A DNA stretch of 43,644 nt from an uncultured Eubacteriales bacterium (GTDB lineage: Bacteria > Bacillota > Clostridia > Lachnospirales > Lachnospiraceae): positions 1 to 43,644 of the forward strand of contig ONFL01000017.1 in the NCBI GenBank assembly GCA_900317095.1. The letters are read 5' to 3'. Below the pieces are notes generated by a model. It ran no database searches. It saw only the letters and a program-made list of their open reading frames with translations, and was not told the origin of the DNA. Positions 43,217 to 43,644 of this stretch are shown here, piece by piece. Position numbers and translations under genes: made by a program. How positions within the stretch are numbered: position 1 is the first letter of the stretch; each line of letters begins with the position of its first letter.

Positions 43217-43609
43217 ATGGCTTCAGAAAGATATTATGGAACAGGCAGAAGAAAGAAGAGCATTGCCCGCGTTTACCTGACACCTGGTACAGGTAATATC
43301 GTTATCAATAAGAGAACGATTGATGAGTATTTTGGTCTCGAGACCCTGAAGGTCGTTGTACGTCAGGCTCTGGAAGCAACCGATACCACCGACAAGTTTG
43401 ATGTGCAGGTTAATGTACACGGCGGCGGCTTCACAGGCCAGGCCGGCGCTATCCGCCACGGCATCGCCCGCGCCCTGTGCGAGGCTGATCAGGAATACAG
43501 ACCTGTTCTCAAGAAGGCAGGCTTCCTTACCCGTGATCCTCGTATGAAAGAGCGTAAGAAATACGGTCTCAAAGCAGCTCGTCGCGCTCCGCAGTTCAGC
43601 AAGCGATAA
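43217..43609 (+). CDS. rpsI: 30S ribosomal protein S9
   Basis: S9 reaches the P-site tRNA with its C-terminal tail. The 130 residues show [19 protein letters not shown] near 6-24, [19 protein letters not shown] near 68-86, and the conserved end [17 protein letters not shown], whose final arginine touches tRNA. AGGAG lies eight bases upstream. No terminator is visible in the last 35 bases of the window. Confidence 0.98.
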   Translation: MASERYYGTGRRKKSIARVYLTPGTGNIVINKRTIDEYFGLETLKVVVRQALEATDTTDKFDVQVNVHGGGFTGQAGAIRHGIARALCEADQEYRPVLKKAGFLTRDPRMKERKKYGLKAARRAPQFSKR

Positions 43610-43644
43610 TCGACTGCTCAGACTATATCAAAATGGTTCAAAAA

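Noticed and set aside
1..43644. tRNA, rRNA, CRISPR array, transposase, integrase or phage genes
   Set aside because: None were seen on reading both strands; there are no regularly spaced repeats and no mobile-element proteins among the translated frames.

Overview
The window looks like a chromosomal segment from a Gram-positive anaerobe of the class Clostridia, most likely a Lachnospiraceae member. The basis is gene order, strong AGGAGG ribosome sites, frequent GTG/TTG starts, a zinc-type S14, the adk-map-KOW-infA arrangement inside the ribosomal cluster, and an ECF transporter-truA-rplM-rpsI tail. No rRNA, tRNA, CRISPR array, insertion sequence or phage gene was seen. Most of the window is core housekeeping DNA, so any novelty is in regulation and in a few accessory cassettes.

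Region 1 (1-13425, plus strand) is one long co-directional run. It holds the end of a large protein resembling DUF5716, an esterase, valS, folC, an unlisted 56-codon gene and a zinc-ribbon/TPR membrane protein. A three-gene cell-wall-like cassette follows (ATP-grasp carboxylate-amine ligase, Asp/Glu racemase, MurE-like ligase), and then glmS. Many junctions overlap by 1-4 bases (TAATG, ATGA), suggesting translational coupling. A strong hairpin terminator closes the run.

Region 2 (13457-22301) is a mosaic of short units: aroA (minus) divergent from mntP, yitT (minus), then gph-like phosphatase, cobO, a Nudix CoA pyrophosphatase, an unknown protein and an FlK-like thioesterase. Next is a redox operon: a thioredoxin-reductase-like flavoprotein with a degenerate NADPH site, an OhrR-type MarR regulator with two well-placed cysteines, and trxA. 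A palindromic operator sits inside the promoter of this operon. A minus-strand methyltransferase ends the region.

Region 3 (22302-39216) is the S10-spc-alpha ribosomal superoperon: rpsJ to rplO, secY, adk, map, KOW protein, infA, rpmJ, rpsM, rpsK, rpsD, rpoA, rplQ. It has a long structured leader before rpsJ, a shorter one before rplC, a terminator overlapped by a promoter before rpmJ, and a row of hairpins before rpsM. Region 4 (39237-43609) is ecfA1-ecfA2-ecfT (vitamin/cofactor uptake energising module), truA, and then rplM-rpsI from a consensus promoter with a 5' leader.

The most interesting observations are the NADPH-site-degenerate thioredoxin reductase under OhrR-like control, the D-aspartate/MurE-like cassette with a non-DAP specificity motif, and the promoter embedded in a terminator arm upstream of rpmJ. 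All assignments are from reading the sequence; no database search was run.
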